Shown: piece by piece, positions 8,641 through 16,460 of the stretch
Numbering within the stretch: position 1 is the stretch's first letter
Layout: every line of letters starts with the position of its first letter
Source of the DNA: CAYUNT01 sp964446285
GTDB lineage: Bacteria; Sumerlaeota; Sumerlaeia; SLMS01; CAYUNT01
Assembly (NCBI GenBank): GCA_964446285.1
Contig: CAYUNT010000002.1
Location: 1-64,000, forward strand
DNA length: 64,000 nucleotides
Direction: 5' to 3'
Made by a program: the position numbers and the translations under genes
The notes under the pieces: generated by a model
The model's database searches: none
What the model was told of the DNA's origin: nothing
Seen by the model: only the letters and a program-made list of their open reading frames with translations

Positions 8641-9280
8641 CAATAATCCACCCCGTCAGCCCAATGAAAAAACCGATCAGCGAATGAAACAGCGCCCGCG
8701 TCATGGGAAACATGAATAGAAGCATTAGAATCAAAATTCCAAAACGTGAGGCCATAAAGAAATACTGATACCATTCCTCGTGGTTTTTGATGACAAGGTG
8801 CCATAGGACATGGCTGCCATCGAGCGGCGGAATCGGGATCATGTTGAACACCATCAGGACAATGTTAATGATGATCATGTATCCGATGATCGTGGCGGCG
8901 GCGTCGGGCAGATGGCCTGGCACAATGATTTTCCAGATTTTCAAAAGAAGGACCGTCAGCAAAACCAGCAGGAAGTTGGAAGCCGGACCCGCGATGGCCA
9001 CAATCATTCCCCAACCCGGTCGGCGGAAATTTTCCTCCTGAACAGGCACGGGTTTGGCCCATCCGAAGAGGAATGGCACGTTGGAGAAAATGGCAAGGAG
9101 CGGCAGAATAATCGTGCCAATCGGGTCGATGTGGGCGATGGGATTGAGCGTCAGACGGCCCTGGTAGGCTGCCGTCCGATCTCCGCCCCAATACGCCGTC
9201 AGCGCGTGCGAAAACTCATGCACAGTCAGCGACAGCAAAAACACGGGAAACATCAAGAAGGCTTCGGCTGGGATATTCAT
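8633..9280 (-). CDS. Site-2 protease family (M50) membrane zinc metalloprotease
   Basis: 215 residues, with several hydrophobic segments. The HEFSH motif (HExxH zinc site) near residue 22 lies in the first membrane helix region, and PPLDGSHVLW near 145 supplies the third zinc ligand, as in the NPDG motif of the compact M50B subfamily. This group cuts transmembrane segments of regulatory proteins, but the short form without PDZ domains has no assigned substrate. It precedes mutS on the same strand with only the R2 minisatellite between them, so co-transcription is plausible. Its stop codon lies within that repeat. Confidence 0.9.
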   Translation of the reverse strand: MNIPAEAFLMFPVFLLSLTVHEFSHALTAYWGGDRTAAYQGRLTLNPIAHIDPIGTIILPLLAIFSNVPFLFGWAKPVPVQEENFRRPGWGMIVAIAGPASNFLLVLLTVLLLKIWKIIVPGHLPDAAATIIGYMIIINIVLMVFNMIPIPPLDGSHVLWHLVIKNHEEWYQYFFMASRFGILILMLLFMFPMTRALFHSLIGFFIGLTGWIIGF

Positions 9281-9435
9281 GAGGAAGCTCGGAGGCGCAA
9301 CTCCTTGCGTGGCATTGCATTTCCAGGGGCGGACGTGTTCCCGGAAGGCGTCGCAAATCGCACGCCCTGCCGGGTCTTTTCCTCATGCCCGCGCGCCAAA
9401 GTCAACGCCATTGCCCCGGATTGCTTATTCCCAAA

Positions 9436-9572
9436 AATGAATAATCACCGCAAAAAACGCAAGACACCAACACCACAAGAGAAGATTTTACCACGAAAGG
9501 CACGAAAATAACGAAAAAAGAATGTATCTTTCTTCCTTTTCGTTCCTTTCGCATTTTTCGCGGCAATAATTA
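9436..9572. repeat. AT-rich imperfect palindrome, repeat family R4 (copy 1)
   Basis: The left half (ATAATCACCGCAAAAAACGC ... CACGAAAATAACGAAAAAAG) and right half (CTTCCTTTTCGTTCCTTTCG, then CATTTTTCGCGGCAATAATTAC) are inverted relatives, giving a palindrome of about 130 bases. It is much richer in A/T than its surroundings. It abuts the stop codon of the glycosyltransferase gene. The second copy, at 19046-19143, also abuts a stop codon, so it may act as a 3'-end structure. The rest of the 9281-9569 gap shows nothing else. Confidence 0.7.
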
Positions 9573-10310
9573 CTCTTCTTCCATGCGGACTTGTTTGCGC
9601 GGCGTGCGCATCCACTCAATCCACAACCGCCACGGATTCAGAACCGCCTCGAAAATGATCGCCTTGGACATCTTCGACTGTCCGCGCCGCCGCTCGGAAT
9701 ACACAATCGGTTCTTCGACCACGCGGCATCCAGCGCGGTGGACCCAAAATAGTGTTTCGACCAGGAACGAATAGCCGCGGCTGCGGATTTTGCGGCGCAA
9801 AATGGCCCGCAGCGCCCGCGCCTGGTAGCCGCGGAATCCGCTTGTGCAATCCGCATAGGGCATAAAGAGCGCCTTGCGGACGTATTGATTCGCGCCGAGG
9901 CTCAAGAGCAGACGGCTGATTTCCCAGTTGAGCACGCGCACGCCATCCACGAACCGCGAACCAATCGCCATGTCCGAGCCGCGCTCGAGCGCCGCGAATA
10001 GCTCGGGAATCGCCGCCGGGTCATGCGAAAAGTCCGCGTCGAGCGTCACCACATGATCGAAATGGTTATGAAGCGCCCAGGCAAATCCCTCGATCATTGC
10101 GAACCCGTATCCGCGCGGCCCTTTGCGCGAAAGCAGATTCACCGCTCCATCCCGGCGCGCCAGTTCCGCCACTTGCTCGCCTGTGCCGTCGGGCGAACGG
10201 TCGTCAGCGATAAGGATGGATGCCTGCGGAGCCACGGCGCGCAACCGCTCGATCAGCGGGCCGATGTTATCCGCCTCGTTGTATGTCGCGACAAGGATCA
10301 ACTGCTTCAT
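9570..10310 (-). CDS. GT2 glycosyltransferase, polyprenol-phosphate mannosyltransferase type
   Basis: 246 residues. MKQLILVATYNEADNIGPLI opens a GT-A fold, DADFSHDP near residue 95 is the metal/nucleotide-sugar site, and TSGFRGYQARALR near 155 is the acceptor-loop signature of dolichol/polyprenol-phosphate mannose synthases. No C-terminal membrane anchor is evident, as in the soluble Dpm1-like branch. The likely reaction is transfer of a hexose from a nucleotide sugar to a polyprenyl phosphate, feeding GT39-type membrane transferases such as those at 37351 and 58718 (inference). The Met at 10310 is chosen over an upstream in-frame start, which would overlap the proB stop. The 22-base gap to proB suggests co-transcription. 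Confidence 0.88.
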   Translation of the reverse strand: MKQLILVATYNEADNIGPLIERLRAVAPQASILIADDRSPDGTGEQVAELARRDGAVNLLSRKGPRGYGFAMIEGFAWALHNHFDHVVTLDADFSHDPAAIPELFAALERGSDMAIGSRFVDGVRVLNWEISRLLLSLGANQYVRKALFMPYADCTSGFRGYQARALRAILRRKIRSRGYSFLVETLFWVHRAGCRVVEEPIVYSERRRGQSKMSKAIIFEAVLNPWRLWIEWMRTPRKQVRMEEE

Positions 10311-10332
10311 TTTCGCCCGTTTCGCCCGCGCC

Positions 10333-11493
10333 TTACTGGCCGAGCAGCACAAGATTGTCGCGGTGGATCACCTCGGGATAGTCGAGGTGCCCGAGGACCT
10401 TTTCGATCTCGGCGGTTTTCAGTCCGCGGATGCGCGCGCACTGCTCGCTCGAGAAATTCACCAGACCCTTGGCGAGCGCCGTTCCCTCGCCGTCGCACAC
10501 CTCGACCACATCGCCCTTCTCGAACTCGCCCGCCACGTCCGTGACTCCGACGGCGAGAAGGCTTTTGTTGCCCTGAAGCAAAGCGCGCCGCGCCCCATCG
10601 TCGATCATGAGCCGCCGTCCGCGCGCCGAACAGGCGAAAATCCAGCGGTCTCGCGCGTCCATGCGGGCGCCCGATTCCTCGCCCGGCACAAACAGCGTTC
10701 CCATTTCCTGTCCGGCGGCGATTCCGGCCAGCACGCCCGGCCGCGCGCCGTTGGCGATAACGACCGTCACGCCCGCCATCGTAGCCGCGCGCGCCGCCTC
10801 GAGTTTCGACGACATGCCGCCGCTGCCGAACTTCGATTGTCCGCGCATCCGCGCCGGGGCGAACGCTTGCGTCTTGCCATACTCCACAAGCGGCACCAAT
10901 TGGGCGCTCGCATCCTCGTGCGGATTGGCGTTCATCAGTCCCTCGACGTTGGTCAGGATAATCAGCAAGTCCGCCTTTATTTTCGAGGCGATCAGCGCCG
11001 AGAGGCCGTCGTTATCGCCAAACTTCAATTCATCAATCGTCACAGTGTCGTTTTCGTTAATGATTGGCAGCACGCGGTCGCGCAAGAGCGTCTTGAGCGT
11101 ATATTCGGCGTTGAGGTATCGGCGGCGGTCTTCCATATCCTCGCGCGTAAGCAGGATTTGCGCGATGTTGATGTCATACGCCTCAAAAATGGACGAATAC
11201 ACATGCATGAGCCGGCATTGGCCGATGGCCGCCAGCGCCTGCTTTTCCGGAATGGATTTGGGTTTTTCCTCGCGCCCCATCAGGCCGATGCCGCACGACA
11301 CCGCGCCGGAGGTAACGTAAACCACTTCAATTCCGCCGTGGATGAATGTGGCCATTTCGAGCGCCAAGCGGTTAATCAGGCGCACATTCAGCTTCCCCCG
11401 CCCTTCCGAAAGGACGTTCGACCCGCACTTCACTACAAGGCGGTGGATAGGGCGGCTGGCAAATGGCCAGAATGGACGATGCGGTTTGGTCAT
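10333..11493 (-). CDS. proB: Glutamate 5-kinase
   Basis: 386 residues from the ATG at 11493. It phosphorylates glutamate as the first step of proline synthesis. The amino-acid kinase domain (RLVVKCGSNVLSEG at the start, VTSGAVSCGIGLM near 65, PIINENDTVTIDE near 150, FGSGGMSSKLEAA near 230) is followed by a C-terminal PUA domain (about 290-380, ending in HRDNLVLLGQ). Open frame upstream of 11493 is repeat-derived and not part of the protein. AAAGG stands about ten bases before the start. proA is not in this window. Confidence 0.95.
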   Translation of the reverse strand: MTKPHRPFWPFASRPIHRLVVKCGSNVLSEGRGKLNVRLINRLALEMATFIHGGIEVVYVTSGAVSCGIGLMGREEKPKSIPEKQALAAIGQCRLMHVYSSIFEAYDINIAQILLTREDMEDRRRYLNAEYTLKTLLRDRVLPIINENDTVTIDELKFGDNDGLSALIASKIKADLLIILTNVEGLMNANPHEDASAQLVPLVEYGKTQAFAPARMRGQSKFGSGGMSSKLEAARAATMAGVTVVIANGARPGVLAGIAAGQEMGTLFVPGEESGARMDARDRWIFACSARGRRLMIDDGARRALLQGNKSLLAVGVTDVAGEFEKGDVVEVCDGEGTALAKGLVNFSSEQCARIRGLKTAEIEKVLGHLDYPEVIHRDNLVLLGQ

Positions 11494-11567
11494 TGAGGAT
11501 ACCTTTTCAAGTGACTGGATTGCAGCGTTTCTGCGACAAAGGAGTGATATGGTATGGATGCTTTTTC

Positions 11568-11828
11568 TGAAGCGCCGCAGGCGCGGCAAGGAAATAGCCC
11601 AAGGCAAGCGAAGCGCCGCCCTGGGAAGGCTCCCCCAAAATCCAAAGCCCTGACAGGGCGAAAAGATTCCTTCGGATGCCGCCCACATTCCATGCGCCAG
11701 GATGATGCGCACATGAATTGGAGGAAAACCAGGGTCCTGACGCCCCTTTCGGGGCTGGACATCTTTTATCGCTGTCTTCCCAGGGCGTTGCCCTGGGCTT
11801 TTTCCTTATCGCGCCTTTGGCGCTCAAG
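11568..11828. repeat. Inverted pair of hairpin-rich elements, repeat family R6
   Basis: The segment 11568-11662 and the reverse complement of 11739-11828 match over roughly 90 bases (shared blocks AGCGCC..AGGCGCG, AAGGAAA.AGCCCA.GGCAA, CCCTGGGAAG). The second copy holds three clean hairpins: CCCAGGGC-GTT-GCCCTGGG, GCCCCTTTCGGGGC and GCGCCTTTGGCGC. The pair fills the 370-base gap between obg and proB, and no gene is seen there. Similar elements are common in large environmental genomes (from memory). Confidence 0.75.
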
Positions 11829-11863
11829 AATTGGCACGGCATTTTCTCTGCACTCCAGTCTGA

Positions 11864-13003
11864 TTATCCGTCTTTGTGATCCAACGAATCCCGCAATTCC
11901 GAGCCCTCTGGCGGATTTGCGGCCACGGGCGGTACCGACCCTTCGGCGTTCGTGACGTTGATTGCACTCAACTTATCATAAATCAGCTCACGCAGTTTCT
12001 CTATGTTTGTTCCAGCCTGCGCGGAAATAACAAGCAGAGGAATCCCCCGGCGCTGAAAGGCCCGTTTCACGGATTTCAACGTCTCCTGGCTTAGCAAATC
12101 CGCCTTGTTCAAGCAAACCACTGTGGGCTTTTGCCCCAGAGCCTCGGAATACTGCGCCAGCTCCTCACGCACGAGCGCGTAGGAATACACAAGGTCCTCG
12201 ATGAGGCGTTTTCGCGCCGGAACATCCTCGGGTTCGCCCACGCCGTCGGGCGGGCTGACCAGGTGGACAATCAGGCGGGTGCGTTCGATGTGGCGTAAAA
12301 ACCGGTCGCCCAGCCCCGCCCCTGTGTGCGCCCCCTCGATCAGCCCCGGAATATCCGCAATCGTCACAGGATGCGCCAGCGACTCATCGACCATCACACC
12401 CAGATTGGGATGAATTGTTGTAAATGGATACGCGGCGATTTTGGGATGGGCGCTCGTGACAGCCGCAAGCAGCGTGGATTTTCCCGCGTTCGGAAGGCCC
12501 ACAACCCCAATATCCGCAATGGCCTTCAGTTCGAGGATCAGATTGCGTTCCTCGCCGGGTTCGCCGAATTCAAACTCGCGGGGCGTGCGGTTGGTCGAGG
12601 TGGCGAACGACTCGTTTCCGCGCCCGCCGCGCCCGCCGCGCGCCACAAGAACGCGCTGACCCGCCCGCGTCACGTCGCCCAGTTCCGCGCCCGAGTCCGC
12701 GTCAATCACGCAAGTCCCCAGCGGAACGCGCAGAACGATGTCCTCGCCCGAATGGCCCGCCTTGTTAAAATTAGCCCCTTTATCGCCTGGGCGCGCCTGG
12801 ATGAGCGAACGCATCTTGAAATCGAGCAGCGTCACCATCGAGGCATCGCCCTCGAAGTAGATGCTTCCCCCCGTGCCCCCGTGCCCCCCGGCCGGGCCTC
12901 CTTCGGGAACATATTTTTCGCGCCGGAATGCCACTGCCCCATCGCCGCCATTGCCCGCCTTAACGTGCACACGCACAAAATCAACAAAATGAGAATGTTT
13001 CAT
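11864..13003 (-). CDS. obgE: Obg-family GTPase (ribosome assembly/stress)
   Basis: 379 residues from the ATG at 13003. The N-terminal glycine-rich Obg fold (FVRVHVKAGNGGDGAVAFRR, PEGGPAGGHGG, ARGGRGGRGNESFATSTNR) covers about residues 1-160. The GTPase domain follows, with G1 GLPNAGKST near 168, switch I YPFTTIHPNLG, G3 DIPGLIEGAHTGAGLG, G4 LNKADLL near 288 and G5 SAQAG. The last roughly 30 residues are an unconserved acidic/Pro tail. Obg binds the large ribosomal subunit and responds to GTP and ppGpp. An upstream in-frame start at 13150 is rejected because the Obg fold begins at MKHSHF. It lies before proB on the same strand. Confidence 0.95.
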   Translation of the reverse strand: MKHSHFVDFVRVHVKAGNGGDGAVAFRREKYVPEGGPAGGHGGTGGSIYFEGDASMVTLLDFKMRSLIQARPGDKGANFNKAGHSGEDIVLRVPLGTCVIDADSGAELGDVTRAGQRVLVARGGRGGRGNESFATSTNRTPREFEFGEPGEERNLILELKAIADIGVVGLPNAGKSTLLAAVTSAHPKIAAYPFTTIHPNLGVMVDESLAHPVTIADIPGLIEGAHTGAGLGDRFLRHIERTRLIVHLVSPPDGVGEPEDVPARKRLIEDLVYSYALVREELAQYSEALGQKPTVVCLNKADLLSQETLKSVKRAFQRRGIPLLVISAQAGTNIEKLRELIYDKLSAINVTNAEGSVPPVAANPPEGSELRDSLDHKDG

Positions 13004-13185
13004 AATGGCGCCTGTTGTCTTTCGAGCTCCGGCTCTCTGGTTCCCTGGATTGCGTTTCCGGGCGGCAATATCTTTTCCGTTTCCGCCACCTGGAGCGGCG
13101 CGCCCGCTGGATGCGCGGGCTTGATCTAGCACTTTCTCCGCCCACGCCAAACGCCGTCAATGGCGAAGCGCGTGTTACGAAATGA

Positions 13186-13354
13186 CCGGGCGGCATCTTG
13201 ACACAGTTTCCAACAAACCGGGAAAAAGCCCCGTCACCTCGTTCCGGGTTCTGCATACGCGGATGCGTCCTGGATCACTCTTTATGCAGAACCCCGAACG
13301 CAGTAAGGGGGTGAAAGCGGTTTGGGTCGGCAATAGTGTCAAGATACGCCCCAA
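13186..13354. repeat. Long imperfect palindrome, repeat family R5 (copy 2)
   Basis: The inner arms (GTTCCGGGTTCTGCATA at 13241-13257 and TATGCAGAACCCCGAAC at 13283-13299) differ at one position. The complementarity extends outward to CGGCATCTTGACAC on the left (13191-13204) and GTGTCAAGATACGCC on the right, giving a palindrome of about 170 bases with a 25-base loop. It shares its inner arms with the copy at 4060-4147. It occupies the divergent obg / secreted-protein gap, in which no gene is seen from 13004 to 13608. Confidence 0.8.
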
Positions 13355-13608
13355 ATGACCAAACCGTATCCCCGCGCAAATACCGTTAAGTTTGAATAAA
13401 GCCGCGGGCAAACGGACAAAACCTCTTGATAGATTGTCACGATTCGGCATAAAGGCAAAAGCGAGATGTGGGGCGGCTGTGTCTTGCGATTCTATATGAT
13501 CGAGGAACCATTCTGCCGAAAAGGGATGTGCGTGGGGTAACTCGAAGAGGGTAGAATCATGCCAGACCGGTTCGCCCGCCGATTTTTATCATAAGGAGTC
13601 TCGGAATC

Positions 13609-14772
13609 ATGAAGAAAACTTTGATCCTTGTCCTGTCACTGGCGGCCATGCTGTCGCTTACGACGCTGGCCAGCGCCGCGGATTTGCAATGGTCGGTGCT
13701 GGTTCCCGAAGCCACTATTCTAGCGGCCACGGGTGAAACCGGCTTCTCCGCCGGTTCTCTTTCCGTGAACAGCGCTGGCGTAATTGCGATGTAGGAGCGC
13801 ACTTCCACCCACAAAGTTCTGCTGATTGACGCCAGCAACAACGTGACCCTGATCGCGACCGCGGTCCAGATTGCCGCCGCCATCGGCACCGCCAACGGAA
13901 CCACGGATGACCCAATTGCCCTGCAAATCAACATTCAGACTGTTCGATTCAATGCCGATGGCAACATTATCGTCTATACGCGCAATTCCGCCGGCACAGA
14001 TGCCCAGGGCGATCAGGGAACGCTGCTGGCTATCGAGCCGACCGCTCCCTACACGATCCATGTCCTCGCCACAGCCAAAAACGGCGGCAACACGCCGGTT
14101 CCGGGCGGCATGGGCATGGTTATGAACGGCAACACGGCCTACATTCTGAACGACAACTACTATTTCCCGAACCTGGCGGAAGGCATTTATGCAATTTCCA
14201 CTTCGCCCGTTGTTGATGACGGTTCGAAGACCACGACGCTGATCGTCGATAGCGCCGCGCTGCAGGCCGCCAGCGGCGATTCCTCATCGGCTCTGGCCCT
14301 GAGCGACGGCGTTATGCTCGACGCCAACACGATGATCCTCATTAACAGCGGCGTCACCGCCTCCAATGACAATTTGGTAAAAGTGGACCTCTCTGGAACG
14401 CCGACTGCTTCGCTGTATGTGGCGGCGACCGACATTGAGGCCGACCTCGGCACGACGGACGTGGGCTTTACGGCCATCACCGCCGATCCTTCCGGCAAGG
14501 TGTATCTGCACAATTACTATGGCAACAGCACGTTCGATGACGGCGTGGTCATCCTCAGCAACATCGTTCCACCCAACGCCGACGCGGCAATCGAACTCGA
14601 AACCAAAATCGCGACCGACCTCGGCGGAACCGACTTCAATAGCGGCGGATGGGACTCGCTGGCCTATAGCTCGGTTCGCGGCGGCGTTTTGATGCTGTCT
14701 GGCGGCACAGGCTGCAAGGGCGTTGTCCGCTGCGCGCCTGTTTCCGCCGTCAGCGACTGGACGCTTTACTAA
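13609..14772 (+). pseudogene. Secreted repetitive protein gene with an in-frame amber codon
   Basis: A clean start (AAGGAG about 12 bases before the ATG at 13609) and a signal peptide (MKKTLILVLSLAAMLSLTTL, then ASAAD) lead into a frame that meets TAG at 13792-13794 after 61 codons. The same frame then runs open for another 325 codons, to the stop at 14770-14772. The joined product would be 386 residues plus the amber position, a secreted protein with alternating short strands, many Asp/Asn/Gly/Thr turns and repeated phrases like FNADGNIIVYTR and ITADPSGKVYLHNYYG, suggesting a beta-propeller or beta-helix fold. The simplest reading is a single C-to-T change of a CAG codon. It could also be a sequencing error, strain polymorphism or readthrough. 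No family is recognised. Confidence 0.75.
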
Positions 14773-14888
14773 GATCAAGAACCTTGCGCGGACTGCGCCC
14801 CCGGCTCCCTGCGCCTGACCCGAATACGGCAGGCAGCGCCCGCCGCCAGAGGCAAATCCCGCGCGACACCGCAACGTGAAAACAACCT

Positions 14889-14928
14889 GGCCCGGGACGG
14901 CATCGCAACCGTCCCGGGCCTTTTTATT
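14889..14928 (+). terminator. Strong Rho-independent terminator
   Basis: A perfect 12-bp stem GGCCCGGGACGG / CCGTCCCGGGCC (14889-14900 and 14909-14920) with an 8-base loop, followed by TTTTTATT. It lies about 115 bases after the stop of the interrupted secreted-protein gene and before the convergent PfkB gene. Its integrity suggests that the upstream gene was recently, or still is, transcribed. Confidence 0.9.
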
Positions 14929-14970
14929 GTTCTCCCTATGTCTCGCGCTGTTCCTGGGATTGTCTTGGAA

Positions 14971-16233
14971 TCAGCGAATTTTTGATTCGTTCGGGCCGGT
15001 CCAAAGCAGCAGGGGGCGCACGTGTTTCCCTCCGCGCCCCGCGACGCTCTTTTCCGTCGGCTGCGGACGCCACCCGGCCTCGACCATGCTTTCGGTCTCT
15101 TCCCAGGGCTTGATGCCGCTCAGCGCGTCCATCGCCGTCACATTGCACGCGCCGACGGCGTTGGCCATTTGCAGCGACCGCTCGAAGGCGCATCCGCGCA
15201 GGAACGACGCGATGAATCCCGCAATCGCCGAGTCGCCCGAGCCGGTCGCCGATGCCACCGGGTCCACCAGAAATGTCCCATGCCACAGCTCGCGCGCGCT
15301 CCAGTCATCGAGTCGATCCGCGCCGAGGTTGGGGATTTTCGCCATGACCTCGCGCGATGCGGTGCGGCCGTAAATTCCGCGCCACCCGCATTTGATGACG
15401 GCCACTTTCGCGCCCAAATCGAGCAGCCGCCCGCCGAGCCGTGTCAAATCTTCGGCCGTAAAGGAATCCAGCAGCGCCCGCCCCTCGCGCCGCGCCCGGT
15501 CGTGGCGCGCCATGAACTCCTCGCGCTCGAGCATGAACAGCATTTCCTCCGCGCTGGGCAAAAATAAATCCAGATACGGAATCGTCCGCTCCAGCACCTT
15601 GCGCCAATCCACGCGCCCTGAAGGGGCTGCCGGGTCGGGCAAGGCCATGTCGAGGCTGGTCGAAACGTGCGGGTGGCGCTCCTTGATGCGGCGGAAAATT
15701 TCGGTCAGTTCCGCGCCGTCGTTTTCGTAAAGGCGCTTCATCAGGGGCGGATAGCCGAGGTGAAAATGGCGCGAACGGCCCACGACCTCGTAATTCACGT
15801 CGTCGGCGCCGTAAGTGTTATTCGTGCCGGGGCAATGGAGGAACATGCGGTCGATGCCGGGAGGCGCGAGGACGATGGTGTAAGAAGTCTGTTCGCCCGC
15901 GACGCGAACCATGCTTTTGTCCAGGCCGCGCTGCGCCAGAAGCTCCAGAAGGCCTTTGGCGAAGAAGTCATCGCCCACCTTGCCCATCAACTCGACTTTC
16001 ATCCCGAGCGTGCGCAGGTTGATGCCTGTGTTCGAGACCGGCCCGCCCGAAGACATGACGACCTCTCCCATTTGAGTGAGTTTTCCGGGGCGGAAGATGT
16101 CCTCAAAGGCCACCTCGCCGCGTTTGAAAGGGAAATGGGGAATGACGTCGAGGCAGATGTGTCCGGCGACAACGACGTCAACAGGGTTCTTTGGCGCTTT
16201 AGGCGATTTGGGCGGTTTCGAAGACGGGGTCAT
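14971..16233 (-). CDS. PfkB-family carbohydrate kinase
   Basis: 420 residues from the ATG at 16233 (GGGAGA nine bases upstream), somewhat longer than the usual 300-350. The N-terminal part carries VDVVVAGHICLDVIP and GGPVSNTGINLRTLG (signature 1). The C-terminal part has DPVASATGSGDSAIAGFIAS (signature 2, with the GxGD anion hole and catalytic Asp). It phosphorylates a sugar or nucleoside; the substrate cannot be told from sequence. The extra length is mostly in the lid/helical region at about 200-290. It is cytoplasmic, and convergent with the secreted-protein gene. Confidence 0.9.
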   Translation of the reverse strand: MTPSSKPPKSPKAPKNPVDVVVAGHICLDVIPHFPFKRGEVAFEDIFRPGKLTQMGEVVMSSGGPVSNTGINLRTLGMKVELMGKVGDDFFAKGLLELLAQRGLDKSMVRVAGEQTSYTIVLAPPGIDRMFLHCPGTNNTYGADDVNYEVVGRSRHFHLGYPPLMKRLYENDGAELTEIFRRIKERHPHVSTSLDMALPDPAAPSGRVDWRKVLERTIPYLDLFLPSAEEMLFMLEREEFMARHDRARREGRALLDSFTAEDLTRLGGRLLDLGAKVAVIKCGWRGIYGRTASREVMAKIPNLGADRLDDWSARELWHGTFLVDPVASATGSGDSAIAGFIASFLRGCAFERSLQMANAVGACNVTAMDALSGIKPWEETESMVEAGWRPQPTEKSVAGRGGKHVRPLLLWTGPNESKIR

Positions 16234-16460
16234 GGTTTGGTGTCTCCCAGAAAAGGCAGATAAGATAAGAGCGGACGCAAGCGATTGCGTGATTTGAGGA
16301 GTTTGGCGTGGCCGTGCAGCAACAAATGGCGGAGCCAACAAAAAATCATCCGCACGTCCGCGTCATTGCAATCGCTTACATTGTCTCCCTGCCGCGCGTC
16401 CATCCTTAAAATTGCATCGCTGGCGGATTGCGCCTGATTCTTTTGTCTCACAAAACAGGC

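Noticed and set aside
13792..13794. Stop-codon reassignment (TAG as an amino acid)
   Set aside because: TAG ends other well-defined genes here, such as those at 30925-30927 and the Smr gene, so a general recoding does not fit.
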